Assembly: GCA_038215095.1 (NCBI GenBank)
Contig: JBBQRG010000051.1
Coordinates: 1 to 22,085 of the forward strand
Length of the DNA: 22,085 nucleotides
Direction: 5' to 3'
Source: DATACN01 sp038215095
GTDB lineage: Bacteria > Actinomycetota > Thermoleophilia > Solirubrobacterales > Thermoleophilaceae
Made by a program: the position numbers and the translations under genes. Of this stretch, positions 21,461-22,085 are shown piece by piece (positions within the stretch are counted from its first letter, which is position 1; each line of letters starts with the position of its first letter). The notes below the pieces were generated by a model. The model made no database searches, was not told the origin of the DNA, and was given only the letters and a program-made list of their open reading frames with translations.

Positions 21461-22085
21461 AGACGAACTAGGTTCGAGGCCTCGATGCCGCGCGTGACGC
21501 CGCGGAAGTCCACCACGAGGGGGGCGTCGCGCACGATCCGCTCAAGATCGAGCCCGGGATGGGCGGTCACGATCACGACGCAGTCGGCGCCGTCGAGCGC
21601 GCCCTCGAGCGTCTCGCCCTTCAGGCCGGAGTCGGGCAGCTCGGGCACGAAGTCGTCGTGGTAGGTCACCTGCGCGCCCTGCTCGCGCAGCAGCCGCATG
21701 ATCCGCAGGGCGGGCGACTCGCGCAGGTCGCCCACGCCGGGCTTGTAGGACACGCCGACCAGCGCCACGCGCGAGCCCTTGATCGGCTTCGTGTGGTCGT
21801 TCAGCGCGCGGCCGATCTTCTCCACGCAGAAGTACGGCATCCGCTGGTTGACCTCGCCGGCCAGCTCGATGAACTCCGTCTGCGCGTCGAACTCGCGCGC
21901 CCGCCAGGCCAGGTAGAACGGATCCACCGGCAGGCAGTGGCCGCCCATGCCCGGTCCGGGCTTGAAGGACATGAAGCCGTAGGGCTTGGTGGCCGCCGCG
22001 TCGACGACCTCCCAGATGTCGATCTCCATGCGGTCGCAGAGGATCGCCAGCTCGTTCACGAGGGCGATGTTCACCGAGCGGAAGA
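21457..22085 (-). CDS. UDP-N-acetylglucosamine 6-dehydrogenase-like (WbpA/WecC family), C-terminal part
   Basis: The gene enters from the right edge; about 209 C-terminal residues are present in an open frame that runs to the end of the window (FRSVNIALVNELAILCDR). The catalytic cysteine is in KPGPGMGGHCLPVDPFYLAW. The C-terminal nucleotide-binding domain has RVALVGVSYKPGVGDLRESPAL and DCVVIVTAHPGLDL. These enzymes oxidise C6 of a UDP-sugar twice, using NAD, to give a uronic acid. With the following WbpB- and WbpD-like genes the substrate is probably UDP-GlcNAc. The Rossmann domain for NAD and the true start lie outside. The stop forms a GTGA overlap with the next gene. Confidence 0.9.
   Translation of the reverse strand, partial: FRSVNIALVNELAILCDRMEIDIWEVVDAAATKPYGFMSFKPGPGMGGHCLPVDPFYLAWRAREFDAQTEFIELAGEVNQRMPYFCVEKIGRALNDHTKPIKGSRVALVGVSYKPGVGDLRESPALRIMRLLREQGAQVTYHDDFVPELPDSGLKGETLEGALDGADCVVIVTAHPGLDLERIVRDAPLVVDFRGVTRGIEASNLVRL

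Overview
This 22 kb window reads as chromosomal core DNA from a very GC-rich actinobacterium. The order rpsF, ssb, rpsR, rplI, dnaB, purA, the strong G/C bias at third codon positions, the TreT/OtsA trehalose genes and a lipoprotein HtrA behind an OmpR-type two-component system fit the deep actinobacterial class Thermoleophilia (Solirubrobacterales-like) best. That placement is an inference from gene content and style, not from a marker comparison. I see no tRNA, rRNA, CRISPR array, insertion sequence, integrase or plasmid function.

Layout. (1) 1-1313: the 3' end of a penicillin-binding protein, then thiL. (2) 1318-6473: a polytopic M28-like protein that lacks most of the M28 metal-site residues, divergent from a translationally coupled response regulator, sensor kinase and HtrA-type lipoprotein protease. 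This is an envelope-stress module resembling mycobacterial mprAB-pepD in layout. (3) 6491-10508: an IMPase-fold phosphatase, an RsbW-like ATPase-fold protein, a TreT-type GT4 trehalose synthase and a divergent GT20 (OtsA-like) enzyme, so two trehalose-type glycosyltransferases overlap head to tail. (4) 10571-11388: a VOC-family gene interrupted by an in-frame TGA, and a small proline-rich membrane-anchored ORF on the other strand. (5) 11461-17565: rpsF, an inverted YihY-family membrane gene, then ssb, rpsR, rplI, dnaB, a DnaC/DnaI-like AAA+ ATPase and purA. (6) 17562-18304: a decayed quinone oxidoreductase with a 26-bp tandem duplication, a single-base insertion and an internal deletion. (7) 18314-22085, minus strand: an RDD protein, a conserved membrane protein, and a WbpD/WbpB/WbpA-like set for a 2,3-diacetamido uronic-acid nucleotide sugar used in surface glycans.

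The most interesting pattern is regulatory. At five starts (3170, 7816, 11461, 16243 on plus; 18304 on minus) a TANNNT -10 hexamer ends only 6-10 nt before the start codon, and no Shine-Dalgarno site is possible. This suggests that leaderless or nearly leaderless transcripts are a main way of starting transcription units here, while genes inside operons use ATGA/GTGA coupling or good SD sites. The divergent 3130-3169 region also carries a perfect 9-bp inverted repeat that brackets the -10 and covers the GTG start of the response regulator. Three convergent gene pairs end in TAG on both strands, 4 nt apart or sharing one CTAG, and I see no intrinsic terminators.

No wholly new multi-gene system is proven. 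The best candidates for follow-up are the leaderless promoters, the paired trehalose-type glycosyltransferases beside an RsbW-like protein and an IMPase-fold phosphatase, the dnaB-linked helicase loader in an actinobacterium, and the two recently broken genes.
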